NCBI GenBank assembly: GCA_003223215.1
Contig: QHYH01000083.1
Coordinates: forward strand, 82,651 to 146,650
Direction: 5' to 3'
DNA: 64,000 nucleotides
Origin: Acidobacteriota bacterium
GTDB lineage: Bacteria > Acidobacteriota > Terriglobia > Acidiferrales > UBA7541
The notes under the pieces were generated by a model that was not told the DNA's origin, ran no database searches, and worked only from the letters and a program-made list of their open reading frames with translations. The position numbers and the translations under genes are program-made. Every line of letters starts with the position of its first letter. Position 1 is the first letter of the stretch. This document shows, piece after piece, positions 1-8,687 of this stretch.

Positions 1-88
1 TAAAAAGTCGGCCCCGCGTGATGCGCGGTGGGGTAATCCGGGGTTGCGCGCCGCGGCGCGATCGACCTTGTAATTGAGGGTGGGAACA

Positions 89-1177
89 GTGAAAGAGTCC
101 GGAAGATCCAGTATCGCTATTTTGCTGGCGGCGCTTTTCGTGCTGCCCGCGCCGGCATGGCCGGCGGGAGCCGCGTCGACGCGCTCGCGTTTGCACCGCT
201 ATGTGCGCTATCCCGGCGTTCCCACGTTTGCAGATTCCACGAGCACGGATGACGCGACATACGATGATCCCGAGGTGCGCGCTGCAGCTGTTGCCGCTCT
301 GGGGCGGTACAACGGGGCCGTGGTGGCGGTGGACCCGAACACCGGGCGCATCCTGACGGTGGTGAATCAAAAGCTGGCGTTCGGCGAGGGCTACATTCCC
401 TGCTCGACCATCAAGCCGACCATTGCGCTGGCGGCGCTCGAAGAAAACGTGATCACGCCGGACACCATGCTGAACGTGGGCCGGCGCAAATACATGAATT
501 TAACGGAAGCCATGGCGCGCTCGAACAACGAGTTTTTCGAGCAGCTCGGCACGCGACTGGGATTCGACACGGTTTCGAGGTACGGCCGGTTGCTGGGCTT
601 CGGCGAACTGGCCGGATACAACCTGTCCGAGGAGCACCCCGGCTCGTTTCCCACGGCGCCGCCGACACACGGCGGAGTCGCGCGGATGTCCAGTTACGGC
701 GAAGGAATTCAAGCAACGCCGCTGCAACTGGCCGCGGTTGCCGCTGCCTTTGCAAACGGTGGAACACTCTATTATTTGCAGTATCCGCACAGCAAGGAAG
801 AGATGGAGAGCTTCACACCGAAAGTCAAGCGCGAATTGAACATCGGCCCGATCCTCCCGGAAATCCGCGAGGGCATGCTTGCCGCAGTGCTGTATGGCAC
901 GGGCAAGTCGAGCTACGACCGGGGCGGGGACGAGCTGCCCATCGGCAAGACGGGCACATGCGACGATCACACCACGCCTTCGAAGATCGGATGGTTCATT
1001 ACCTACGCGGATGAAACGCACCCGAAGATCGCCTTAGCGGTGCTCTTGCGCGGGAATACGCGACGCGTGAAAGGACCGACGGCCGCCCAGGTTGCCGGCA
1101 TCCTGTACCGCAGGCTGCGCGAAAAAAACTATTTCGCGGCGCATCAATCATCGCTCACGATCAACGCCGGAAACTAG
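89..1177 (+). CDS. Penicillin-binding protein transpeptidase-domain protein
   Basis: This encodes a secreted or membrane-anchored serine transpeptidase-like protein of the PBP/beta-lactamase fold, probably acting on peptidoglycan in the periplasm. The three active-site motifs are visible in the usual order: S-T-I-K near residue 106, S-N-N near 145 and K-T-G-T near 287. A hydrophobic N-terminus (about residues 8-25) looks like a signal peptide or anchor. The protein is about 360 residues and lacks the N-terminal PBP dimerisation domain and any transglycosylase domain, so it is a stand-alone catalytic module. A GTG start at 89 is preferred because GAGGG lies 8 bases upstream; a TTG at 74 is also in frame. 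An M23 peptidase gene follows on the same strand. Class D beta-lactamase is the main alternative, but overall the sequence reads more like PBP2/FtsI. Confidence 0.85.
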   Translation: MKESGRSSIAILLAALFVLPAPAWPAGAASTRSRLHRYVRYPGVPTFADSTSTDDATYDDPEVRAAAVAALGRYNGAVVAVDPNTGRILTVVNQKLAFGEGYIPCSTIKPTIALAALEENVITPDTMLNVGRRKYMNLTEAMARSNNEFFEQLGTRLGFDTVSRYGRLLGFGELAGYNLSEEHPGSFPTAPPTHGGVARMSSYGEGIQATPLQLAAVAAAFANGGTLYYLQYPHSKEEMESFTPKVKRELNIGPILPEIREGMLAAVLYGTGKSSYDRGGDELPIGKTGTCDDHTTPSKIGWFITYADETHPKIALAVLLRGNTRRVKGPTAAQVAGILYRRLREKNYFAAHQSSLTINAGN

Positions 1178-1414
1178 CCCCACCGCAAAAGACTTCCCTT
1201 CACGAAGGCTCGCCCATCGTTTGCTGTTTGCCTCGCCTTTCGATGGAACCGGCGTATTGAAGAATTGAGCGCACCCTGGTCGATGCGGGTTTGACGCCAG
1301 CGCCCTGTTGAGACAAAACGGGTATGTGCATTACGCTGGCAACCCATCGCGGGGAGTATGGTCGAGCGAGGTCCGCGGTTTTTCTCCGGTCGACAATTGG
1401 CTCCAGGGGGAATC

Positions 1415-2692
1415 GTGAGTCGAGGCTTCGTCATACTGATTCTGTGTGTAGGTGTCGCCGGTGCGGTGTTGTTGGGGTTCGTTTTCGAACAAAGGCTCGC
1501 GACGGCGGATGAATACCATCGCCAGGTGAGGCTCGCCCTGGAAGAAGCAAAGCGTATCCGCGAACAAGTGATCCTTCCCCAGCATGAGAAACTTTCCGCA
1601 GGCCAGAACTTGAAGGCCGCACTCGAGAAGTTTGGGCTGAGCGCACAGGAAGCGGCGGGCGCTTCCGCGGCGGCGCAACACGCATTCAATCTGCGACAGC
1701 TTCGCGCCGGAAATTCTATTACGGTGGGCCGGTCGGTGGAAGGCAGGCTTCGTGAAATCGATTACAAGATCGATTCGGACCGCATGCTGAAGATCGTGCC
1801 GGAAGAGGGCGGCTTTGCGGCGCACGTCAGCGAAATCCCTTTGAAAACGGAAATCGTCGCCGTGACCGGCCGGGTGGATGACTCGCTGTTCAATGCGGTG
1901 GAGGATGCCCGAGAATCTCCGGAACTGGCGCTGCGGCTGGCGCAAATTTTCGGCTACGACCTGGATTTCTCGACCGACCCGCGGCATGGCGACACGTTCC
2001 GCATGGTGCTGGAGAAAAGGAAATATTTGGACGGGCAAACAGCGGGCTACGGGAAAATCCTTGCGGCGGAATACGAAAACGCGGGCAGACGGTACCAAGC
2101 GCTGCTGTTTCACGATCCCGCGGGGCGACCGGGGTACTATGCGGCGGACGGAAAGTCCCTCGCGAAAGCGTTTCTGCGGTCGCCGTTGAAGTTCGGTGCG
2201 CCGGTAACCTCGCATTTCAGCCGGTCGCGTTTTCATCCCATCCTGAAGATCTACCGGCCCCACCTGGGAACCGACTACGGCGCTCCGGTAGGAACCCCGG
2301 TGCAAACGATCGGAAGCGGGCGTGTGCTTTTCGCGGGACGCAAAAGCGGCGAAGGCAATATGATAGAGATCGCGCACTTCAGCGGCTACAAAACGAGGTA
2401 TCTACACTTGTCGCGCATGTTCGTACACCCCGGCGAGCGCGTGGAAATCGGCAGGACCATTGGCTTGGTGGGGAGCACGGGGCTGGCGACGGGGCCGCAT
2501 CTCGACTTCCGCATTCTCGAAAGAGGGCAGTACAAGAATTTCGAGAAGCTCAGCTTGCCGCCCTCCGATCCAGTGGCCAAAAGGAATTGGCCCGATTTCG
2601 CCGCGGCGCGCGAGAAATGGCTGCCGCTGCTGCGGAACCCAGGACTGCTCGAGGCCAATGCCGGCGATTCGAACGCGGAGAGGACACATTAA
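1415..2692 (+). CDS. M23 family metallopeptidase (LytM/lysostaphin-type), membrane anchored
   Basis: Predicted peptidoglycan endopeptidase or a LytM-type activator in the periplasm. From a GTG start at 1415 (purine-rich AGGGGG just upstream) the protein has an N-terminal membrane segment (about residues 4-24), a middle region with an alpha-helical stretch, and a C-terminal M23 domain (about residues 255-375). The zinc-binding HxxxD appears as H-L-G-T-D at about 283-287 and the catalytic Y-L-H around 329-331. The usual HxH motif reads G-P-H-L-D-F (H362, D364), so the second histidine, normally a zinc ligand, is aspartate. This may be an alternative ligand or a loss of catalysis. An upstream ATG at 1358 is in frame but would add 19 residues before the membrane segment. 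The neighbouring upstream gene is also a cell-wall enzyme. Confidence 0.85.
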   Translation: MSRGFVILILCVGVAGAVLLGFVFEQRLATADEYHRQVRLALEEAKRIREQVILPQHEKLSAGQNLKAALEKFGLSAQEAAGASAAAQHAFNLRQLRAGNSITVGRSVEGRLREIDYKIDSDRMLKIVPEEGGFAAHVSEIPLKTEIVAVTGRVDDSLFNAVEDARESPELALRLAQIFGYDLDFSTDPRHGDTFRMVLEKRKYLDGQTAGYGKILAAEYENAGRRYQALLFHDPAGRPGYYAADGKSLAKAFLRSPLKFGAPVTSHFSRSRFHPILKIYRPHLGTDYGAPVGTPVQTIGSGRVLFAGRKSGEGNMIEIAHFSGYKTRYLHLSRMFVHPGERVEIGRTIGLVGSTGLATGPHLDFRILERGQYKNFEKLSLPPSDPVAKRNWPDFAAAREKWLPLLRNPGLLEANAGDSNAERTH

Positions 2693-2784
2693 TCCCTACC
2701 GAGATTCCGCCAAAACCCAAGCCCGATCGGATGGCGGCAAAGAGGGCGGCCTCGGAATGGCCGTTCAAAGCTTTTTTGTTTCCG

Positions 2785-4152
2785 TTAATAAATGATGGGA
2801 AGCTTCGAGAAGTCGGAGCCGGTCTCGTCGGTGACGCGCAGGACAACGAGCGTGCGGTCGTCGTGCGGGGCCGTGCCCACGCCGCTGTGAGCATCGGTTT
2901 CGGCGAGAATGCGTTCGGCGATGGCGCGGGCGGAATCTTCTTTAGAAAAGGAACTCAAGACCGCCGAGAGGCGCTGGAGCCCGAACTCTTCCTGGGCGGC
3001 ATTGGCCGATTCGAGAATGCCATCGGAAGCGAAGACGACAACGTCGCCCGGCACGAGGTCGAGAATGGACTCGTCGTATTGTGTTCCGGGGAGCAAGCCG
3101 AGGGGGATGCCTTCCAGACGGACCGACAGCACATGGCCGTCCCGGAACACCAGGGGGTAAGGACTGCCTGCGTTCGAGAGCCGGAGCTGGCGACTGGCGG
3201 CATCGTAAACAGCAAAAAGCATGGCGATGAAGCGCGAATCCAGGCGGGCACTGTGAAGCCGCTGATTGAGCAGCGCGAGCACATGGGCCGGGTCGCAGGC
3301 GTGATCGACCACGATTTCGCGAATCGTGCCGATAGCTAGAGAAGCATAGAGCGCGGCGGCTGTGCCTTTTCCGGAAACATCGCCCAAGGCAACCGCCAGG
3401 CGGCCCTCGCCGTAAGGCAGAAAATCGTAAAAATCCCCGCCGAGCTCACGAGCGGGGACATAGGCCGCAGCCAAATCGAGGCCCGGCACTTCGCGGGCGC
3501 CGGTGGGAAGAAGCTGCCGCTGAATCTCCCTGGCGGTATCGAGATCGGTGCGCAACCGGCGTTCGTTTTCCCGAGCGTCCTCGTAAAGCCGGGCATTCTC
3601 GAGCGCCACGGCCACGTACGAGCCTAGCGTCGAGAGCATACGCTCATGTTCCACGGTGAAGGCATGCGCGCGGGTGCTCTCGAGGTCGAGAACGCCGATC
3701 AAGCGGTCCTGCATGAGCAGCGGCACAACGATTTCCGAGCGCGCGTCAACACCGGTTTCGCAGCGGATGTAGCGGGGATCTTCACTGACGTCGTGGACGC
3801 GCAGGACGCGGCGCTGTCCGGCAGCCGTACCCGTAAGGCCTTTGTGAAGAGGGATGCCCGTGCGTGCGGGCAGGGCGTCGCTCGGGCACATCGCGAAGAC
3901 GGATTCAAGAAGCTGCGTTTGCTCGTTCCAAAGCATGACGCTGAACACATCGTAGTCGACGATTTTTTTGATGCGCTCGGCGACGCGCCGCAGAAGCTCT
4001 TCGCGGTCGAGAATGGCGGTCAGCTCGCGGCTCACCTCGTGAAGGAGCGCGAGCGTCTTAGCCTGCTCGGGGTAGGCTACAAAAAGACTCTGCGGAACAG
4101 GGTCCGCATCTCCGAGCAAGGCGAATGACCCAAGCTTAGCGGGATCGTCCAC
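2785..4152 (-). CDS. GAF-domain PP2C-type serine phosphatase (SpoIIE/RsbU family)
   Basis: Cytoplasmic signal-responsive protein phosphatase, expected to dephosphorylate an anti-anti-sigma (STAS) partner in a partner-switching pathway. The N-terminal third is a GAF sensor domain (roughly residues 35-190, ending in V-A-L-E-N-A-R-L-Y), followed by a short coiled linker with the E-I-Q-R-Q-L-L-P signature and a SpoIIE-type phosphatase domain to the end. Metal-binding acidic motifs are present: G-G-D-F-Y-D-F, G-D-V-S-G-K-G and F-A-S-D-G-I-L-E, with a final H-D-D-R-T. A GTG start at 4152 is preferred because GGAGGG lies 10 bases upstream; a TTG at 4197 would add 15 residues. A frameshifted PAS-PAS-STAS gene lies about 3.4 kb away on the same strand and could be functionally related, though this is only an inference. 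Confidence 0.88.
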   Translation of the reverse strand: MDDPAKLGSFALLGDADPVPQSLFVAYPEQAKTLALLHEVSRELTAILDREELLRRVAERIKKIVDYDVFSVMLWNEQTQLLESVFAMCPSDALPARTGIPLHKGLTGTAAGQRRVLRVHDVSEDPRYIRCETGVDARSEIVVPLLMQDRLIGVLDLESTRAHAFTVEHERMLSTLGSYVAVALENARLYEDARENERRLRTDLDTAREIQRQLLPTGAREVPGLDLAAAYVPARELGGDFYDFLPYGEGRLAVALGDVSGKGTAAALYASLAIGTIREIVVDHACDPAHVLALLNQRLHSARLDSRFIAMLFAVYDAASRQLRLSNAGSPYPLVFRDGHVLSVRLEGIPLGLLPGTQYDESILDLVPGDVVVFASDGILESANAAQEEFGLQRLSAVLSSFSKEDSARAIAERILAETDAHSGVGTAPHDDRTLVVLRVTDETGSDFSKLPIIY

Positions 4153-4357
4153 GGCCGAAACACCCTCCGCCCTTTCTCTTCTTATTCGATGCCACAAATT
4201 ACGGGCGGTTTCATGATCGGAGAGGACAATAACAGAGCCTATAAGGATTGGCTATTAAGATGTTACCGCAGCAGGGATAAGCCAGCCTGGCAGGCAGAAC
4301 CCTCGACTGGTCTGCCGCCTTTTGACGCGGAGGGCCGAGAATGCCGGTCCTAGCGTT

Positions 4358-5386
4358 CTATTTTACTTCCCAGATGTCCCCGGCACGCAGAAGCTTGTTC
4401 AGGTCGCCGGGGCCGCGCTTGGCGACGACTTCCTGAATCTGGTCCTTCATGACATCTTCGTAGCGCGGCAAATCATCCCAAGCCCGCAAAACCCCGATAG
4501 GGGTCGGGAAGCCGGGGCGGTGCTCCATGTGAGACAGCAGGAAGGCATAGGAGGGTCGCGGATGATGCGCGTCGTGAACGACGAGATCGCTCTCCGTGAT
4601 GCCGTTGCCCAGCTGCACGGTCTCGATGTCGCCATCGGACTTCCGGCGGATGCCCTTATCGCGGTTCTTGCCGTACACGAGGGGCTTGCCGTGTTCGAGC
4701 TGAAGAACGTGCTCGCTTCGAGCGTCCTTTTCCGTGAGCGAGAACCATGCGCCGTCGTTGAAGATGTTGCAGTTCTGCAGAATTTCGACGAACGCCGAGC
4801 CTTTGTGCGCGGCAGCGTGTCTTAGGGTGTCTTTCAAATGCGACTGGAACACGTCCACAGAGCGCGCCACAAAGGTGGCTTCCGATCCGATGGCCAGCGA
4901 GACCGGATTGAACGGGCGATCGGCGGAGCCGTAGGGAGTCGACTTGGTGATTTTGTGAAATTCCGAAGTGGGCGAGTACTGTCCCTTCGTCAGACCGTAG
5001 ATGCGGTTATTGAAGAGCAAAACTTTGACGCCAACGTTACGGCGCAACATGTGAATGGTATGGTTGCCGCCGATGGCCAGCGCGTCGCCATCGCCCGTGG
5101 CTATCCAAACTTCCAGTTCCGGGTTGGCGATTTTGACTCCGGTGGCTACCGCCGGTGCGCGACCATGGATCGAGTGGAACCCGTAGGTGTTCATGTAGTA
5201 AGGGAAGCGGCTGGAGCAACCGATGCCCGAGACCACCACGAAATTCTCCCTGCGAATGCCAAGCTCCGGAAAGACGGATTGCACCGCCGAGAGGATGGCG
5301 TAATCGCCGCAGCCGGGACACCAGCGCACTTCCTGGTCGGTTTGAAAGTCTTTTTTCGTGAGTGGCGGAAGCGTCGCGGTGGTCAT
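4358..5386 (-). CDS. korB: 2-oxoacid:ferredoxin oxidoreductase, beta (TPP) subunit
   Basis: Thiamine-diphosphate-binding beta subunit of a 2-oxoacid (probably 2-oxoglutarate) ferredoxin oxidoreductase, which converts 2-oxoacid plus CoA to acyl-CoA, CO2 and reduced ferredoxin. Visible hallmarks are W-C-P-G-C-G-D-Y at residues 22-29, the TPP motif G-D-G-D at 98-101 ending in G-G-N-H at 106-109, and N-N-R-I-Y-G-L-T-K-G-Q around 126-136, which is typical of the Kor/Por beta family. The length of 342 residues is normal for KorB. The start codon overlaps the stop of the alpha-subunit gene by 4 bases (ATGA), so the two are translationally coupled. The 2-oxoglutarate preference is inferred from the KorA/KorB architecture and is not proven by the sequence. 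Confidence 0.92.
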   Translation of the reverse strand: MTTATLPPLTKKDFQTDQEVRWCPGCGDYAILSAVQSVFPELGIRRENFVVVSGIGCSSRFPYYMNTYGFHSIHGRAPAVATGVKIANPELEVWIATGDGDALAIGGNHTIHMLRRNVGVKVLLFNNRIYGLTKGQYSPTSEFHKITKSTPYGSADRPFNPVSLAIGSEATFVARSVDVFQSHLKDTLRHAAAHKGSAFVEILQNCNIFNDGAWFSLTEKDARSEHVLQLEHGKPLVYGKNRDKGIRRKSDGDIETVQLGNGITESDLVVHDAHHPRPSYAFLLSHMEHRPGFPTPIGVLRAWDDLPRYEDVMKDQIQEVVAKRGPGDLNKLLRAGDIWEVK

Positions 5387-7260
5387 CGGTGGTTCCCCGG
5401 AATTCCCAGCATTTCATCAAACTTTTGCTCGAGCTCGGCTTGCTTGAACGGACGGCCCTGAATCTTGTTCAAGCCGACGGCATCCACAAGGTACTTTGCG
5501 CGAAGAACCCACAGGAGCTGGCCCATGTTGAGTTCCGGCACCAGCACCTTTCTGTAGCGCTTGAGAATTTCGCCGACGTTCGTGGGTAAAGGATTTAGAT
5601 AGCGCAGGTGGAGATGGCCGATCTTCGATCCCCTGGCGCGAGCGGCCTTGACGGCCGCGGTGATGGAGCCCGCCGTCGAACCCCAGGAAACCACGAGCAA
5701 ATCGCCTGTAGGATCGCCTTCCGGCAACACATTGGGAATGTCCTCGGCAACGGCGGCGACCTTTGCGGCGCGGATCCGCACCATGTTTTCGTGGTTGAGC
5801 GGCTCGTAGTTGACGTTGCCGGTGCCATCCTGCTTTTCCAGGCCGCCGATGCGGTGCTCAAGTCCGGGGGTGCCCGGAAGAGCCCAAGGCCGCGCCAGCG
5901 TCTGGGGATCGCGCTTGTAGGGCATAAACCCGTCGGGATTTGTAGCGAATTTGACGGGGAAGGCAGCAATCTCTTCCACCTTGGGTATGCGCCAGGGCTC
6001 TGCGCCGTTGGCGAGGTAGCCGTCGGAAAGGACGATCACCGGAACCATATATTTGAGGGCGATGCGGGAGGCTTCCAGGGCCATCCAGAAGCAGTCGCCG
6101 GGAGTGGCCGCTGCGAGCACCGGGATGGGTGCCTCCGAGTTGCGGCCGAAAAGAGCCTGAAGCAGGTCCGCCTGCTCGGTCTTGGTAGGCAGGCCCGTCG
6201 AGGGACCGCCGCGTTGGATGTCGCAGATGACCAGCGGGATTTCCGTCATGACCGCCAGGCCGAGAGCCTCGGTCTTCAAAGCCATGCCCGGGCCGGAAGT
6301 GGTGGTAATGGCTAAAGACCCAGCGTAAGACGCGCCAATGGCCGAAGTGATGGCGGCGATTTCGTCTTCCGCCTGGAAAGTGGTCACGCCAAAGTTCTTG
6401 TACTGGGAGAGCTCGTGGAGAATGTCAGAAGCGGGTGTGATGGGGTAGCTGCCCAAGAAAAGATTCAAGCCGGCTTTTTGCGCAGCCGTAACGAAGCCCA
6501 TGGCCAGAGCCTGGTTTCCGCTGACGTTTCGGTAGACTCCGGGTGTCAACTGGGCCGGCGGAATTTCGTAACTGATCTGGAAGGCTTCCGTGGCTTCGCA
6601 ATAGGAATAGCCGGCCTTCAACGCCAGCTTGTTGGCTTCCATCAGGAGCGGCTTTTTGTTGAACTTCTGCTCGATCCACCGCATGGTCGGATCGGTCGAA
6701 CGGTTGTACAGCCAATAGCACATGCCCAGGGCGAAAAAGTTCTTGCAGCGGTCCATGGTTTTGGCATCGAGGCCCAGATGCTGGAGAGCGGTACGGGTCA
6801 GGCGCTGCAATTCGACGGCGAAGACCCGGAATTTATCGAGCGAGTGGTCCTCGAGGGGGCTGACCGTAATCTGCGCCTTTCGCAGGTCCGACTCTTTGAA
6901 GCTGTCGCTATTGACGATCAGGATGCCATTGGCTTTGAGGTCGCCGACGTTCACCTTGAGCGCGGCGGGATTCATGGCGATGAGCGCGTCGATAGCGTCG
7001 CCGGGCGTGAAAACCTCATGGGAGGAGAAATGGAGTTGAAAGCCGCTGACCCCGGGGATGGTGCCGGCAGGGGCGCGGATTTCCGCAGGATAGTCGGGGA
7101 ACGTAGCGATGTCGTTGCCGTAGAGCGCGACGGTATTGGTGAACTGGCTGCCGGTAATCTGCATGCCGTCACCCGAGTCGCCGGCGAAGCGAATAACCGC
7201 CCGTTCGATTACTTCGCGTTTGGTCTTCGTTGATGGTGGAACTTCCGCGAGCGTAGACAT
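5383..7260 (-). CDS. korA: 2-oxoacid:ferredoxin oxidoreductase, fused gamma-alpha subunit
   Basis: Alpha subunit of the same ferredoxin-dependent 2-oxoacid oxidoreductase. The N-terminal part (roughly residues 20-200) is the gamma-type domain starting with R-F-A-G-D-S-G-D-G-M-Q-I-T-G. The rest is the pyrimidine-binding alpha domain, recognisable by G-S-Y-P-I-T-P-A-S-D-I-L and T-T-S-G-P-G-M-A-L-K-T-E, and by a C-terminal domain with W-G-S-T. The gamma-alpha fusion and size (625 residues) match KorA-type enzymes. The start was set at the ATG at 7260, preceded by a GGAGG motif 13 bases away, because the upstream extension is not conserved-looking. It forms a two-gene operon with korB. This enzyme gives the cell a ferredoxin-reducing TCA step. 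Confidence 0.92.
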   Translation of the reverse strand: MSTLAEVPPSTKTKREVIERAVIRFAGDSGDGMQITGSQFTNTVALYGNDIATFPDYPAEIRAPAGTIPGVSGFQLHFSSHEVFTPGDAIDALIAMNPAALKVNVGDLKANGILIVNSDSFKESDLRKAQITVSPLEDHSLDKFRVFAVELQRLTRTALQHLGLDAKTMDRCKNFFALGMCYWLYNRSTDPTMRWIEQKFNKKPLLMEANKLALKAGYSYCEATEAFQISYEIPPAQLTPGVYRNVSGNQALAMGFVTAAQKAGLNLFLGSYPITPASDILHELSQYKNFGVTTFQAEDEIAAITSAIGASYAGSLAITTTSGPGMALKTEALGLAVMTEIPLVICDIQRGGPSTGLPTKTEQADLLQALFGRNSEAPIPVLAAATPGDCFWMALEASRIALKYMVPVIVLSDGYLANGAEPWRIPKVEEIAAFPVKFATNPDGFMPYKRDPQTLARPWALPGTPGLEHRIGGLEKQDGTGNVNYEPLNHENMVRIRAAKVAAVAEDIPNVLPEGDPTGDLLVVSWGSTAGSITAAVKAARARGSKIGHLHLRYLNPLPTNVGEILKRYRKVLVPELNMGQLLWVLRAKYLVDAVGLNKIQGRPFKQAELEQKFDEMLGIPGNHR

Positions 7261-7527
7261 TTCCTGGCCTAAACCTCCACTTTCCTCGAACTCCCCCTTG
7301 GGAGTGTGGCTCGAATTCGGGATGAGGCGGCGCGGAAAGGATGGCTTCGCAGGCAAACCGCCGAGAGCCGACCGCTAAAGGATACCACACTGGTCGCTCC
7401 CGGGAGGAAAGAGCGTTCTGGCGGGATTCGCCAATGTGTCTGGATAGCAAAGACTTTTGCCGGAAGAAAGCGGGCAGCAGGCCGCCAAAATCCACCGGTG
7501 ACAGGCTCGTCCCCACGGAAACGGTGG

Positions 7528-8678
7528 TTAAGTCAGGCTACTTTCCGCGCTCAGGAGGTTTTTGGCTTCTTCGAGGGCGCTTTGCAGGTCGGCGGTGGTC
7601 TTGATCCGGCTGAACCTGGCGCCGATGCCCACAAAGGTGTCGGCGATGATGGCCGAAATGCCGGCGAGGATGACTTTGGCTCCCAGAAGTTGCACGGCCT
7701 CAATGGACCGGATAAGACCGTCTGCGGTTTCCGATTCAATTTTCGGAACCCCGGTGAGATCGATCACGACGGCGCGCGCGCGGTTCGTGTGCACGGCATT
7801 GAGAAGCTGGTTGCGCAACTGTGCGGCACGTGATCCGTCGACCCTGCCAATCAAGGGCACCACCAACAAGCCTTCCTGCGCCTGGACAACGGGAGTTGAC
7901 AGTTCTTCGATGATGGGCTCGAGCTTTCGGCTTTCCGTGGTGCCCAGGGGCGTCGCGAAAAGACATGAATGTCCGCGGAATTCAATGATGTCGGCAGAAA
8001 GATCGATGATGCGCTTCTCACCGGCCTTCGTGCGCATTTCGAAGGTTCCTCGCGGACCGAGCGACCGGCCCTCAGCTCGGAAACGATGCGGGTGCGTTCT
8101 TTCGGGTTCGACCAGATTCCGAGAGTGCTCAAACTCTGGCCGATCAGCCCTTCGCGGCGATGGCCGAGGAGTTCACAAAGAGCTTCATTGACTTCAAGGA
8201 TGTGGCTATCGTCGAGGGTACTGAGGAAAATGGGGTTGGGGCTGGAGCGAAACAGTTTCTCGAACGTGGCTTCCATGGCCCATTTGCGCTCGGTAATGTC
8301 ACGGGTAACCTTTCCAAAGCCGTAGAGAACGCCTGCATCATCCTTGAGCGCGGTGATGGCGACGTTGGCCCAGAATCGCGACCCGTCCTTTCGAATACGC
8401 CACCCTTCGTCTTCGCAGCGGCCCTCCTGGGCGGCGACCTTCAGCTGGTAGTCCGGTTTTCCTCGCTCGATGTCTTCAGGAGGATAGAAAACGGAGAAGT
8501 GCCGTCCGCGAATTTCCTCAAAGTTGTATCCCTTGATCCTCTCGGCGCTCTTGGTCCAGGTCATGACGCGGCCTTCCGTATCGAGAAGGAAGATGGCATA
8601 GTCCTCGATGTTCTCCACCAATAATTGGAGTTGTTGCTGATGCTCGACTGTCCAGGAGCGTTCCGGGAGAAGATTCAT
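7528..8678 (-). pseudogene. PAS-PAS-STAS (RsbR-like) regulator, interrupted by a frameshift
   Basis: Reads as one gene split by a single-base frameshift near 8040-8046. The 5' part (8678 down to about 8043) encodes two PAS domains: residues about 15-130, with W-T-K-S-A-E-R-I-K-G-Y, and about 135-210, with F-L-S-T-L-D-D-S-H-I-L-E-V-N. The 3' part continues in another frame, picked up from 8037 downward, as the end of the second PAS domain and a STAS domain with V-V-I-D-L-T-G-V and the R-S-I-E-A-V-Q-L-L-G-A-K helix. Joined, the protein would be about 383 residues. Family members are stressosome or partner-switching anti-anti-sigma factors. The S/T phospho-acceptor region reads D-L-T-G-V-P-K-I-E-S-E-T-A. 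It lies 9 bases downstream of the PilZ gene and is probably co-transcribed. It could be real inactivation or an assembly indel. Confidence 0.75.
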
Positions 8679-8687
8679 AGGGTCATT

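Noticed and set aside
8030-8050. Programmed ribosomal frameshift in the PAS-PAS-STAS gene
   Set aside because: No slippery heptamer or downstream pseudoknot is visible; a mutation or assembly indel is simpler.
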